64,000 nucleotides of DNA from an uncultured Ramlibacter sp. GTDB taxonomy: Bacteria > Pseudomonadota > Gammaproteobacteria > Burkholderiales > Burkholderiaceae_C. Positions within the stretch are counted from its first letter, which is position 1. Each line of letters starts with the position of its first letter. The position numbers and the translations under genes were made by a program. The stretch covers positions 124,001 through 188,000 of the forward strand of contig NZ_CAKZHQ010000024.1 of NCBI RefSeq assembly GCF_936925435.1. Reading direction: 5' to 3'. The notes under the pieces are model-generated. The model was not told where the DNA came from. It did no database searches and worked only from the letters and a program-made list of their open reading frames with translations. Positions 16,651 to 26,399 of this stretch are shown piece after piece.

Positions 16651-19600
16651 ATGAACGCACCGCTACCCGACCACATCCGCAAGGCCCTGGAGACCGTCAC
16701 GCTGGATGACAAGTACTCACTGGACTACGGGCGGGCCTTCATGAGCGGGGTGCAGGCGCTGGTCAAGCTGCCCATGCTGCAGCGCCTGCGCGATGCGCAG
16801 CAGGGCAAGAACACGGCCGGCTTCATCAGCGGCTACCGCGGCTCGCCGCTGGGCGGCTATGACCAGGCGCTGTGGAAGGCCAGCAAGTACCTGAAGGCGC
16901 AGAACATCGTCTTCCAGCCCGGCGTCAACGAGGAGCTGGCCGCCACGGCGCTGTGGGGCACGCAGCAGCTGGGCTTCACGCCCCAGGAGACGCACAAGTT
17001 CGATGGTGTGTTCGGCATCTGGTACGGCAAGGGCCCGGGCGTGGACCGCTGCTCCGACGTCTTCAAGCACGCCAACATGGCGGGCACCACGCCCTGGGGC
17101 GGCGTCATCGCCGTGGCCGGCGACGACCACGTGGCCAAGAGTTCCACCGCTGCCCACCAGAGCGACCACATCTTCAAGGCCTGCGGCCTGCCGGTGTTCT
17201 TCCCGGCCACGGTGCAGGAAATCCTCGACCTGGGCATCCATGCCTTCGCCATGAGCCGCTTCTCCGGCGTCTGGGCCAGCATGAAGACCATCCAGGAGAT
17301 CGTCGAGTCCAGCGCCACGGCCATGATCGATCCCGAGCGCATCGACATCAAGATCCCGACGGATTTCCAGATGCCGCCCGGTGGCCTGCACATCCGCTGG
17401 CCCGACACCGCGCTGGAACAGGAAGCCCGCCTGTTCGACTACAAGTGGTACGCCGCCCTGGCCTACATCCGCGCCAATCGCCTGAACTACAACGTGATCG
17501 AAGGCCCGAACGACCGCTTCGGCCTGATCGCCAGCGGCAAGGCCTACAACGACACCCGCCAGGCCTTGCTGGACCTGGGCCTGGACGATGCCAGCTGCCG
17601 CCAGCTGGGCATCCGCCTGCACAAGGTGGGCGTGGTCTGGCCGCTGGAAGCCCAGGGCACGCGCGAATTTGCCACCGGCCTGCGCGAGATCCTGGTGGTG
17701 GAAGAAAAGCGCCAGGTCATCGAATACCAGGTGAAGGAAGAGCTGTACAACTGGCGGCCCGATGTGCGGCCCAACGTGATCGGCAAGTTCAACGAGGTCG
17801 AGGGCGACTTCTCCGGCGGCGAATGGTCCATGCCCAATCCCACGGCCCACACCCTGCTGCGCGCCAACGCCGACCTGTCGCCAGCCCTGATCGCCCGCGC
17901 CATCGCCCATCGCCTGAAAAAGCTCGGCCTGGACGGCGCCATGGCCGCGCGCATCGACGCCCAGCTGGCCATCCTGGAGGCCAAGGAGCGCTCCATGCAG
18001 GTGCTGGAAGTCAAGGGCGAGCGCCAGCCATGGTTCTGCTCGGGCTGCCCGCACAACACCTCGACGGTGGTGCCCGAGGGCTCGCGCGCCATGGCCGGCA
18101 TCGGCTGCCACTTCATGGCCACCTGGATGGACCGCGCCACCGTGGGCTTCACCCAGATGGGCGGCGAGGGCGTGCCCTGGGTCGGCCAGCAGCCTTTCAG
18201 CAAAGAGAAGCATGTCTTCGCCAACCTGGGCGATGGCACCTACTTCCACAGCGGCTCGCTGGCGATCCGCCAGTCCATCGCCGCCGGCGTCAACATCACC
18301 TACAAGCTGCTGTACAACGACGCCGTCGCCATGACCGGCGGCCAGCAGGTGGGTGAGCGGCCCGAGGGCCATTCGGTGGTCCAGATCGCCCACAGCCTGG
18401 TGGCCGAGGGCGTGGCCAGGCTGGTGGTGGTGACCGACGAGCCGGAGAAATACACGGTGGCCAAGCTGCCGCCGGGCATTGAAGTCAAACACCGTGACGA
18501 ACTGGACCGCGTGCAGCGCGAGTTCCGCGAGATCCCTGGAACCACGGCCATCATTTATGACCAGACCTGCGCCACAGAGAAGCGCCGTCGCCGCAAGCGC
18601 GGCGCCATGGTCGACCCGGCCGTGCGGGTGGTCATCAACGACCTGGTCTGCGAAGGCTGCGGCGACTGCAGCGTGCGGAGCAACTGCCTGTCGGTGGAGC
18701 CGCTGGAGACCGAGTTCGGCCGCAAGCGCACCATCAACCAGAGCAGCTGCAACAAGGACACCAGCTGCCTCAAGGGTTTTTGCCCCAGCTTCGTCACCGT
18801 CGAGGGTGGGCAGCTGAAAAAGAAGGCCAAGGACAAGGCGGTCTCGCCCTTCTCGCTGGGCGCGCTGCCCGAGCCGCAGCTGCCGGCCATAGCTGGCGCC
18901 TACGGCATCGTGGTGGCCGGCGTTGGCGGCACCGGCGTCATCACCATTGGCCAGCTACTGGGCATGGCCGGCCACATCGAGGGCAAGGGCATCGTCACCC
19001 AGGACGCGGCCGGCCTGGCGCAAAAGGGCGGCGCCACCTGGAGCCATGTGCTGGTCGGCGAGCGCGCCGAGGACATCCGCACCACCCGGGTGAGCATGGC
19101 CGGTGCCGACCTGATCATCGGCTGTGACCCCATCGTCACCGCCGGCAAGGAGACGGTGCTGCGCATGCGCGAGGGCCGCACCCACGTGGCGCTCAATTCG
19201 CACAGCACGCCCACCGCCGCCTTCGTCACGAACGCCAACTGGGCCAATCCGGCCGATGCCTGTGTGGCGGCGATCGCCGACGCGGTCGGCCCGCAAGGCA
19301 TAGGCGCCTTCAATGCCGATGCGGCTGCCACCAGGCTGATGGGCGACAGCATCTACACCAACCCGATGATGCTGGGCTACGCCTGGCAAAAGGGCTGGAT
19401 CCCGCTGGGCCTGGAGTCGCTGATGCGGGCCATCGAGCTCAACGCGGTGGCGGTGGACAACAACAAGGCGGCCTTCGAGTGGGGCCGGCGCGCCGCCCAC
19501 GACTGGGCCTCGGTGGAGCAGCACCTGGCCCCGGCCCAGGTGGTGGAGTTCAAGAAGCGCGAGACCCTGGACACCCTGGTGGCCCGTCGCGTCGAGTTCC

Positions 19601-20211
19601 TCTCGGCCTACCAGGATGCCGCTTATGCGCGCAGCTACCGGGACTTCGTCGAGAAGGTCCGGTTGGCCGAGCAGCCCCTGGGCAAGACCGCGCTGGCCGA
19701 GTCGGTGGCGCGTTACCTGTTCAAGCTGATGGCCTACAAGGACGAGTACGAGGTGGCGCGCCTGCATACCGAGACCGGTTTCCAGGAGCGCATTGCCGCC
19801 ATGTTTGAGGGTGACTACAAGATCAACTTTCACCTTGCGCCGCCCATGACCGCCAGGCGCAACGAGAAGGGCGAACTGCAGAAAAAGAAGTTCGGCCCAA
19901 CCATGTCGGTGGCTTTTCGCGTGCTGGCCAGGCTCAAGGGCCTGCGCGGCACGGCCTTCGACCTGTTTGGCCGGACCGAAGAGCGGCGCAGCGAGCGGGC
20001 CCTGATCGCCCGCTACCGGCAAAGCATTGAGCATGTGCTCACATCGCTGGACGCCGGCAAGCACGCACTGGCCCTGGAGATCGCCCGCCTGCCCGAGCAG
20101 ATCAAGGGCTTCGGCCACGTCAAGGAGCGCAACCTGGCTGCCGCCAGCCAACGCTGGGACGTCCTGTTGGCGCAGTGGGACGCGCCCGCGCAGCAACGCC
20201 AGGCCGCGTGA
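16651..20211 (+). CDS. indolepyruvate ferredoxin oxidoreductase (fused subunits)
   Basis: 1,186 residues, the length of the single-chain aerobic type. It oxidatively decarboxylates aryl- or branched-chain 2-oxo acids with CoA and TPP, passing electrons to ferredoxin. The chain has SGYRGSPLGGYD at about residue 52, CSGCPHNTS at about 463, the TPP-binding GDGTYFHSG at about 527, an iron-sulfur cluster part (CEGCGDCSVRSNC at about 667, then a second Cys group) and a gamma-type nucleotide-like fold (GVGGTGVITIG at about 754). Controlled probably by the divergent Lrp regulator; the likely role is aromatic or branched amino acid breakdown. Start chosen at MNAPLPDHIRK. Confidence 0.93.
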   Translation: MNAPLPDHIRKALETVTLDDKYSLDYGRAFMSGVQALVKLPMLQRLRDAQQGKNTAGFISGYRGSPLGGYDQALWKASKYLKAQNIVFQPGVNEELAATALWGTQQLGFTPQETHKFDGVFGIWYGKGPGVDRCSDVFKHANMAGTTPWGGVIAVAGDDHVAKSSTAAHQSDHIFKACGLPVFFPATVQEILDLGIHAFAMSRFSGVWASMKTIQEIVESSATAMIDPERIDIKIPTDFQMPPGGLHIRWPDTALEQEARLFDYKWYAALAYIRANRLNYNVIEGPNDRFGLIASGKAYNDTRQALLDLGLDDASCRQLGIRLHKVGVVWPLEAQGTREFATGLREILVVEEKRQVIEYQVKEELYNWRPDVRPNVIGKFNEVEGDFSGGEWSMPNPTAHTLLRANADLSPALIARAIAHRLKKLGLDGAMAARIDAQLAILEAKERSMQVLEVKGERQPWFCSGCPHNTSTVVPEGSRAMAGIGCHFMATWMDRATVGFTQMGGEGVPWVGQQPFSKEKHVFANLGDGTYFHSGSLAIRQSIAAGVNITYKLLYNDAVAMTGGQQVGERPEGHSVVQIAHSLVAEGVARLVVVTDEPEKYTVAKLPPGIEVKHRDELDRVQREFREIPGTTAIIYDQTCATEKRRRRKRGAMVDPAVRVVINDLVCEGCGDCSVRSNCLSVEPLETEFGRKRTINQSSCNKDTSCLKGFCPSFVTVEGGQLKKKAKDKAVSPFSLGALPEPQLPAIAGAYGIVVAGVGGTGVITIGQLLGMAGHIEGKGIVTQDAAGLAQKGGATWSHVLVGERAEDIRTTRVSMAGADLIIGCDPIVTAGKETVLRMREGRTHVALNSHSTPTAAFVTNANWANPADACVAAIADAVGPQGIGAFNADAAATRLMGDSIYTNPMMLGYAWQKGWIPLGLESLMRAIELNAVAVDNNKAAFEWGRRAAHDWASVEQHLAPAQVVEFKKRETLDTLVARRVEFLSAYQDAAYARSYRDFVEKVRLAEQPLGKTALAESVARYLFKLMAYKDEYEVARLHTETGFQERIAAMFEGDYKINFHLAPPMTARRNEKGELQKKKFGPTMSVAFRVLARLKGLRGTAFDLFGRTEERRSERALIARYRQSIEHVLTSLDAGKHALALEIARLPEQIKGFGHVKERNLAAASQRWDVLLAQWDAPAQQRQAA

Positions 20212-20227
20212 GGGCGCTTGTCCGGGC

Positions 20228-20253
20228 CCGCGCTGCACCCTTTTGCAGCGCGG
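20228..20253. terminator. hairpin after the oxidoreductase gene
   Basis: Perfect 10-bp arms CCGCGCTGCA/TGCAGCGCGG with loop CCCTTT, 17 bases after the stop. It lacks a following U-run but separates the oxidoreductase gene from yajC. Confidence 0.55.
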
Positions 20254-20366
20254 GGTTACAGCGGGCGGCGCGAGGGCCCCGGCATACAATCCGTTTCTTC
20301 GGCCGGCGACAGGCATGCTTCATGCTGTCCGCCGCCGGCGCATCCCTGTTCTGTTCTGGAGACAAC

Positions 20367-20699
20367 GTGTTCATTTCTTCCGCTTTTGCCCAAACCGCAC
20401 CCGCTGCCGCCGCGGGCGGCGACATGCAGTCGTCTCTGATGAGCATGCTGCCGCTGGTCCTGATGTTTGTGGTGCTGTATTTCGTGATGATCCGGCCGCA
20501 GATGAAGCGCCAGAAGGAACACCGCAGCATGATCGAGGCGCTGGCCAAGGGCGATGAAGTGGCGACCTCGGGTGGCCTGATCGGCCGGGTCACCAAGCTG
20601 GGCGACAGCTACGTCAGCGTGGAAGTCGCCAACGGCGTGGAAGTCCAGCTGCAGCGCAGCGCCGTCGTCCAGGTCCTGCCCAAGGGCACCGTCAAATAA
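20367..20699 (+). CDS. yajC: preprotein translocase subunit YajC
   Basis: 110 residues from a GTG start (VFISSAFAQTAP), preceded by TCTGGAGAC with good spacing. A single membrane helix (MLPLVLMFVVLYFVMIRPQ) is followed by the YajC domain RQKEHRSMIEALAKGDEVATSGG. It associates with SecD-SecF and the SecYEG channel at the inner membrane. First gene of yajC-secD-secF. The usual upstream tgt is not here; an oxidoreductase gene and a hairpin precede it, so the operon should have its own promoter. Confidence 0.95.
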   Translation: MFISSAFAQTAPAAAAGGDMQSSLMSMLPLVLMFVVLYFVMIRPQMKRQKEHRSMIEALAKGDEVATSGGLIGRVTKLGDSYVSVEVANGVEVQLQRSAVVQVLPKGTVK

Positions 20700-20744
20700 T
20701 CCAAAGACAGGGGTGCCGCGCACCCGTGTTTTCAGCTTGTTGCT

Positions 20745-22625
20745 ATGAACCGATACCCGGTCTGGAAGTACGCGATCATCGTCATCGCGCTGCTGGTGGG
20801 GGCGATCTACACCCTGCCCAATTTCTTTGGTGAAGCGCCGGCGGTGCAGGTCTCCTCGGCCAAGTCCACCATCAAGGTCGACGCCATCACGCAGGCGCGC
20901 GTCGAACAGGCGCTGGCCGCCGCGGCGGTCAAGCCCGAGGCGATCACGCTGGACGCCAACTCTGTCAAGGTGCGCCTGGACAGCAGCGACACCCAGCTCA
21001 AGGCCAAGGATGCGATCCAGAAGGCGCTGACGCCCGATCCGGCCGATCCCGGCTATGTGGTGGCGCTGAACCTGTTGTCGGGTTCGCCCAAGTGGCTGTC
21101 GGCATTGCGGGCCGCCCCCATGTACCTGGGCCTGGACTTGCGCGGCGGTGTCCACTTCATGCTGCAGGTGGACATGCAGGCGGCGCTGACCAAGAAGGCC
21201 GAATCGCTGGCCGGCGACCTGCGCAGCCTGCTGCGCGAAGGCAATGTCCGCCACGGCGGCATCGCCCGCAATGGCCAGGCCATCGAAGTGCGGTTCCGCG
21301 ACAGCCAGACGCTGGAAGCGGCCAAGAAGGTGCTGGCCGACCAGTTCCCGGACCTGCAGGCCGCAGAGGTGGCCGAGGGCACGGACTACAAGCTGACGGC
21401 GACGATCAAGCCGGAAGCGGCGCGCCGCATCCAGGAGCAGGCGCTCAAGCAGAACATGGTCACCCTGCACAACCGGATCAACGAGCTGGGCGTGGCCGAG
21501 CCGGTGATCCAGCAGCAGGGCCTGGACCGCATCGTGGTGCAGCTGCCCGGGGTGCAGGACACGGCCAAGGCCAAGGACATCCTGGGCCGCACCGCGACCC
21601 TGGAAATGCGCCTGGTCGACGAAAGCTCGGAAGCGCGATCGGCCGAACTGGGCACCGGCCCCGTGCCCTTTGGCGCCGAGCGCTACCTCGAGCGCGACGG
21701 CCGGGCCGTCATCCTCAAGAAGCAGGTCATCCTCACCGGCGACAGCCTGACCGATGCCCAGCCCGGCTTCGATTCGCAGAACCAGCAGCCCAAGGTCGAT
21801 CTGACCGTGGACGCCAAGGGCGGCCGCATCATGCGCGACGTCAGCCGCGAGAACCTGAAAAAGCGCATGGCCATCCTGCTGTTCGAAAAGGGCAAGGGCG
21901 AGGTCCTGACCGCGCCCGTGATCCAGGGCGAACTGGGCAACCGCTTCCAGATCTCCGGCTCGATGACGGTCAGCGAAGCCAGCGACCTGGCCCTGTTGCT
22001 GCGCGCCGGCTCGCTGGCCGCGCCGATGGAGATCGTCGAGGAGCGCACCATTGGCCCCAGCCTGGGCGCCGAGAACATCCAGAAGGGCTTTTACAGCGTG
22101 GCCGCGGGCTTCGCGGTGATCTGCGTCTTCATGGGCCTGTACTACATGCTGTTCGGCGTGTTCTCCGGTATCGCCCTGGCCGTCAACCTGCTGCTGCTGG
22201 TGGCGGTGCTGTCGATGCTGCAGGCCACCCTGACCTTGCCGGGCATGGCGGCCATGGCCCTGGCGCTGGGCATGGCCATCGACTCGAACGTGCTGATCAA
22301 CGAGCGGGTGCGCGAGGAATTGCGCAACGGTGCCTCGCCGCAGGCAGCCATCCATGCCGGTTATGACCGCGCCTGGGCCACCATCCTGGACTCGAACATC
22401 ACCACGCTGATCGCCGGCATCGCCTTGCTGGCCTTCGGCTCCGGGCCGGTGCGCGGTTTTGCCGTGGTCCATTGCATCGGCATCCTGACCTCCATGTTCT
22501 CCGCCGTGTTCTTTTCGCGTGGCCTGGTCAACCTCTGGTATGGTCGGCAAAAGAAGCTCAAGGCCGTGTCGATCGGCACAGTCTGGCGCCCCGAAACGGG
22601 CAGCGCCATCACCAAGACTGAGTGA
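20745..22625 (+). CDS. secD: protein translocase subunit SecD
   Basis: 626 residues, the normal length. TM1 at about residues 8-25, a large periplasmic P1 region, the LGLDLRGGVHFMLQVDM motif at about 125, and five C-terminal membrane segments with the Asp-containing motif ALGMAIDSNVLINERVREE, through which protons flow. It uses the proton gradient to pull exported proteins from SecYEG. Followed 11 bases later by secF. Confidence 0.97.
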   Translation: MNRYPVWKYAIIVIALLVGAIYTLPNFFGEAPAVQVSSAKSTIKVDAITQARVEQALAAAAVKPEAITLDANSVKVRLDSSDTQLKAKDAIQKALTPDPADPGYVVALNLLSGSPKWLSALRAAPMYLGLDLRGGVHFMLQVDMQAALTKKAESLAGDLRSLLREGNVRHGGIARNGQAIEVRFRDSQTLEAAKKVLADQFPDLQAAEVAEGTDYKLTATIKPEAARRIQEQALKQNMVTLHNRINELGVAEPVIQQQGLDRIVVQLPGVQDTAKAKDILGRTATLEMRLVDESSEARSAELGTGPVPFGAERYLERDGRAVILKKQVILTGDSLTDAQPGFDSQNQQPKVDLTVDAKGGRIMRDVSRENLKKRMAILLFEKGKGEVLTAPVIQGELGNRFQISGSMTVSEASDLALLLRAGSLAAPMEIVEERTIGPSLGAENIQKGFYSVAAGFAVICVFMGLYYMLFGVFSGIALAVNLLLLVAVLSMLQATLTLPGMAAMALALGMAIDSNVLINERVREELRNGASPQAAIHAGYDRAWATILDSNITTLIAGIALLAFGSGPVRGFAVVHCIGILTSMFSAVFFSRGLVNLWYGRQKKLKAVSIGTVWRPETGSAITKTE

Positions 22626-22636
22626 GGAGAACAAGA

Positions 22637-23590
22637 ATGGAATTCTTCAAGATCCGTCGCGACATCCCGTTCATGAAGAACGCGTTGGTGTTCAACGTGA
22701 TTTCCTTCCTGACCTTCGCGGCAGCCGTTTTCTTCCTGTTCCAGCGCGGCCTGCACCTGTCGGTGGAGTTCACCGGCGGCACGGTGATGGAAGTGAGCTA
22801 TTCCCAACCGGCGGACGTGGAGCGTGTCCGTACCACGGTGGCCGGCCTGGGTTTTGCCGACGTGCAGGTGCAGAACTTCGGTACCTCGCGCGACGTCATC
22901 ATCCGGCTGCCGGCGCAAAAGGGTGTGAGTTCGGCGCAACAGAGCGATAAGGTTCTGGCGGCGCTCAAGGCCACCCAGCCCGATGTCGCACTGCGCCGCA
23001 CCGAGTTCGTCGGCCCGCAGGTGGGCGAGGAGCTTGCCACCGACGGCCTGAAGGCGCTGGCCATGGTGGTGGTGGGCATCATGATCTACTTGGCATTCCG
23101 CTTCGAGTGGAAGTTCGCCGTGGCGGCGATCATCGCCAACCTGCACGACGTCATCATCATCCTGGGCTTCTTCGCCTTCTTCCAGTGGGAGTTCTCACTG
23201 GCGGTGCTGGCGGCGGTGCTGGCCGTGCTGGGCTACTCAGTCAACGAGTCGGTGGTGATCTTCGACCGGATCCGCGAGAATTTCCGCCGCTACCGCAAGA
23301 TGAACACGGTGGAGATCATCGACAACGCCATCACCTCGACGATCAGCCGGACCATCATCACCCACGGTGCGACCCAGATCATGGTGCTGTCCATGCTGTT
23401 CTTCGGCGGCCCCACGCTGCATTATTTTGCGATGGCCCTGACCATCGGCATCTGCTTTGGCATCTATTCCTCCGTCTTCGTGGCCGCCGCCATCGCCATG
23501 TGGCTGGGCGTCAAGCGCGAAGACCTGGTGAAGGCCTCGGGCAAGAAGCAAGAGGATCCGAACGACCCCAACGCCGGCGCCACCGTCTGA
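22637..23590 (+). CDS. secF: protein translocase subunit SecF
   Basis: 317 residues with six membrane segments; the hallmark GYSVNESVVIFDRIREN lies in TM4, and FTGGTVMEV in the first periplasmic domain. It is the partner of SecD. GAGGAGA precedes the ATG at ideal distance. The DUF1631 gene follows eight bases after the stop, so it is probably part of the same transcript. Confidence 0.97.
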   Translation: MEFFKIRRDIPFMKNALVFNVISFLTFAAAVFFLFQRGLHLSVEFTGGTVMEVSYSQPADVERVRTTVAGLGFADVQVQNFGTSRDVIIRLPAQKGVSSAQQSDKVLAALKATQPDVALRRTEFVGPQVGEELATDGLKALAMVVVGIMIYLAFRFEWKFAVAAIIANLHDVIIILGFFAFFQWEFSLAVLAAVLAVLGYSVNESVVIFDRIRENFRRYRKMNTVEIIDNAITSTISRTIITHGATQIMVLSMLFFGGPTLHYFAMALTIGICFGIYSSVFVAAAIAMWLGVKREDLVKASGKKQEDPNDPNAGATV

Positions 23591-23597
23591 GGACAAG

Positions 23598-26336
23598 GTG
23601 GCAACGCAACGTCCCCACGCTTCCGTGCCCTTGGCGCGCCAGGCGCGTGAGCGGTTCGTTGGTTACGCCGAAGGCGTGTTGCCCGCGCTGTCGGACGCCG
23701 TCCGCCTGCGCCTGATCGAGCTGGTCGATGCCGCCGGCAGCACCCGCGAGATGCAGGACCGGCGCGATGCCATGCTCGATTTCGAGCGTGTGCGCGGCGC
23801 CTGGGTGGCTGGCACGCACAAGGCCTGGCGCAATGCCGTCATCCCACCCACGGTCACGGCGCGCGTGCGCCTGGATGCGGCCAGCCTGGAGCTGATCGGC
23901 GACGACGTCGTCGAAAAGAAGATCCTGTCGTCGCGGTTGGCCATGGCCATCGCCGAAAAGGCCACCTGGGAGCTCAACGACCTGCGCCTGCGCCTGCAGG
24001 AACTCGAAGGCGGCGAGGAGCAGGCGAGCGAGGACGTGTTGCGGCCCGAAGCCGTTGCACAACTGCTGGTCGAGCAATGGGGCGTGGTGGGCCTGCCGCG
24101 CCAGAGCTGGGCCCTGGTGCAGGATGTGATCCAGCAGCACGTGGTGGCGCGGCTGCTCGAGGCCTACAAGCAGACCAATGAATTCCTGATCCAGCAGGGC
24201 GTGATGCCCGACATCGACCTGGCCAGCCGCGTCAAGCGCGGTGCTGCGGCCGCGGCCCGCAAGCCTGGCGCTGGCGGCAAGCAGCCACCACCCGGCGAGG
24301 GCACCCAGGCCGGCGGCGAGAGCGGGCTGGGCGGCGCCAGTGGCCCAAGCGGGTTTGGCGGCAGCGACCACGGCGGCGCCTATGGCCAGGGTGGCAGCGG
24401 CTACGGCGGTGACGGCTATGGCGGCGATGCCGGCGCCTATGGCGCTTATGGCGGCCAGGGTGGTGGCGGCCCGGCCGGCTATGGCGGTCAGGGCGGTTAC
24501 AGCGGTCTGGGCGGCGGTTCCGCAGGCCCAGGCGGCCAAGGCGGTGGCCGTGGTGCCGGTGGCGGTGGCAGGGCCACAGGCTTCGGCGGACCTGGCGGCG
24601 CCCAAGGTGGCGGCCATGCCGGCCAGGGCAATGGCGGCGGTGCGGGCGGCCGGGCCAGCGGCTACGGTGGCCCAGGTGGCGCTGCCAGTGGCCGCGGCCC
24701 GGGGTATGGCGCGCAAGGCGGCCACTCCGTCCGAGGCGACATGGGTGGCGCGCACCATGGCCATGCGGGCGCGGGCGGCGTGGCCGACGAAACCCGCTTG
24801 ATGACTTCCAGCACCCCGCTGGCCAGGGCGCGCATGCGGGCCACTGGCGTGATCGGCCAGCTCAAGCGGCTGCTGACCGAGCGGGTGGCCGGTTTCGACC
24901 CCGAGCATGTGACGCGGCCCTCGCCTGCGCTGGCCGAGGCCATCTCTCACCACACCCAGGTGCAGACGCAGATCCATGGCCAGCCGCGCGAAGGATCGTC
25001 GACGGTCAGCGAAGTCATCGTCTATGACGATGCGGCCGTGGAGAAGGTCGCAATCGACTTGCGCCAGCGCAGCGGCGAACTCAAGAAAAAGGCCGCAACT
25101 TCGACCGAGAAGGCGACGATCGAAATCGTGGCTCTGATGTTCCAGAGCATCCTGGCCGAGGAGCGCATCCCGCCGGCGGTGCGGGTCTGGTTCGCGCGGC
25201 TGCAGATGCCCGTGCTGCGGGTGGCCATTGCCGAGCCCGAGTTCTTCGGCACGCTGCAGCATCCGGCGCGCCAGCTGATCGACCGCATGGGATCCTGCGT
25301 GATGGGTTTCGACGCCAGCTCCATCGGCGGCAGCGCGCTCGAAAACGAGATCAAGCGCGTGGTCCAGGTGATCGAGCAGTATCCGGAAACCGGCCGGCGC
25401 GTGTTCCAGCTGGTCTACGACGAGTTCCAGAAGTTCCTCTCCCGTTTCCTCACCGAGAAGGGTGCCACGCAGCGGCTGGTCAGCGTGGCCCAGCAGGTCG
25501 AGCAGAAGGAGACGATGACCATCCAGTACACGATCGAGATGCGCAGCATGCTCAACAACATGCCGGTGCGCGAGGAGATCCGCGAGTTCCTGTTCAAGGT
25601 CTGGGCCGAGGTGCTGGCCGTGGCGGCGGTCAAGAACGGCCCCCAGCACGAGGAAACCATCGCCTTGAAGAAGTCGGCGGCCGACCTGGTCTGGGCCGCC
25701 AGCGCCAAGCCCAACCGCAATGACCGGGCGCGGGTGATCCAGGACCTGCCCAAGCTGCTGCAGCGCCTGCGCCAGGGCATGACCCTGATGGGTGTGCAGG
25801 GCGCGGCGCAGGAAACCCATATCAAGATCATCGGCGACACACTGGCCGATGCCTTCCTGTCCAAGACCGAGGCGATCCCGCAGGCCCACATCGAGCAGAT
25901 GGCCAAGCGGCTGGCCCACCTGGAAGACTTCGTCGCCGACGACCCGGCCACCGACCTGCCGCTCGATGCCGACAGCATCGAGCTGATGCTGGGTATCGAC
26001 GCCTCGTCGATCGAAGTGGTGGCCGACGGCGGTTCCAAGCCCAGCGACGCCATGCTGGCCTGGGCCCAGGAGCTGCAGCTGGGCAACTGGTTCACCATCG
26101 ACCACAACGGCAAGACCAGCCATGTGCAGTACGTGTGGCGCAGCGACCGCAAGCAGTTGCACCTGTTCGCCACCAGCGACGGCAAGAGCTTCCTGGTGCA
26201 GGCGCGGCGCCTGGCCTCCTACCTGCAGGCCGGCCTGTTGCTTCCCACCGAAGAAGAAGCGCTCACCGTGCGCGCCACGCGCGACGCGCTGGCCAAGCTC
26301 GACGCCAATCCCGAGCGCCTGCTCAGCGTGAGCTGA
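23598..26336 (+). CDS. DUF1631 family protein with long Gly-rich insertion
   Basis: 912 residues from a GTG start with GAGGAC upstream. The N-terminal helical part (about 1-210) and the C-terminal DUF1631 part (about 400-912) are ordinary soluble sequence. Between them, residues about 225-395 are almost only Gly with Ala, Ser, Gln, Tyr, Arg and His (repeats of GYGG, GGQGG, RGAGGGG). DUF1631 proteins are widespread in beta- and gammaproteobacteria with unknown function; the C-terminal PilZ-like stretch WFTIDHNGKTSHVQYVWRS could suggest nucleotide sensing, but this is uncertain. The insertion probably makes this a long family member. Confidence 0.82.
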   Translation: MATQRPHASVPLARQARERFVGYAEGVLPALSDAVRLRLIELVDAAGSTREMQDRRDAMLDFERVRGAWVAGTHKAWRNAVIPPTVTARVRLDAASLELIGDDVVEKKILSSRLAMAIAEKATWELNDLRLRLQELEGGEEQASEDVLRPEAVAQLLVEQWGVVGLPRQSWALVQDVIQQHVVARLLEAYKQTNEFLIQQGVMPDIDLASRVKRGAAAAARKPGAGGKQPPPGEGTQAGGESGLGGASGPSGFGGSDHGGAYGQGGSGYGGDGYGGDAGAYGAYGGQGGGGPAGYGGQGGYSGLGGGSAGPGGQGGGRGAGGGGRATGFGGPGGAQGGGHAGQGNGGGAGGRASGYGGPGGAASGRGPGYGAQGGHSVRGDMGGAHHGHAGAGGVADETRLMTSSTPLARARMRATGVIGQLKRLLTERVAGFDPEHVTRPSPALAEAISHHTQVQTQIHGQPREGSSTVSEVIVYDDAAVEKVAIDLRQRSGELKKKAATSTEKATIEIVALMFQSILAEERIPPAVRVWFARLQMPVLRVAIAEPEFFGTLQHPARQLIDRMGSCVMGFDASSIGGSALENEIKRVVQVIEQYPETGRRVFQLVYDEFQKFLSRFLTEKGATQRLVSVAQQVEQKETMTIQYTIEMRSMLNNMPVREEIREFLFKVWAEVLAVAAVKNGPQHEETIALKKSAADLVWAASAKPNRNDRARVIQDLPKLLQRLRQGMTLMGVQGAAQETHIKIIGDTLADAFLSKTEAIPQAHIEQMAKRLAHLEDFVADDPATDLPLDADSIELMLGIDASSIEVVADGGSKPSDAMLAWAQELQLGNWFTIDHNGKTSHVQYVWRSDRKQLHLFATSDGKSFLVQARRLASYLQAGLLLPTEEEALTVRATRDALAKLDANPERLLSVS

Positions 26337-26339
26337 ACT

Positions 26340-26379
26340 CCAAGCAAAAAGGGCCGCTGTCGCGGCCCTTTTTGCTTGG
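26340..26379. terminator. bidirectional intrinsic terminator
   Basis: Perfect 18-bp arms (CCAAGCAAAAAGGGCCGC and its complement) with loop TGTC. A-run on the left and T-run on the right make it work both ways, between the DUF1631 gene and the convergent smg. Confidence 0.92.
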
Positions 26380-26399
26380 AGCGTGTGCCCTTGGCGCCT

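Noticed and set aside
16717..18492. 591-codon open frame opposite the oxidoreductase gene
   Set aside because: Antisense frame without start signals or motifs; the plus-strand protein is clearly conserved.
24300..24780. Repetitive GGC-rich DNA that looks like a tandem repeat array or CRISPR
   Set aside because: It is an in-frame Gly-rich coding region; units are irregular, short and without spacers.
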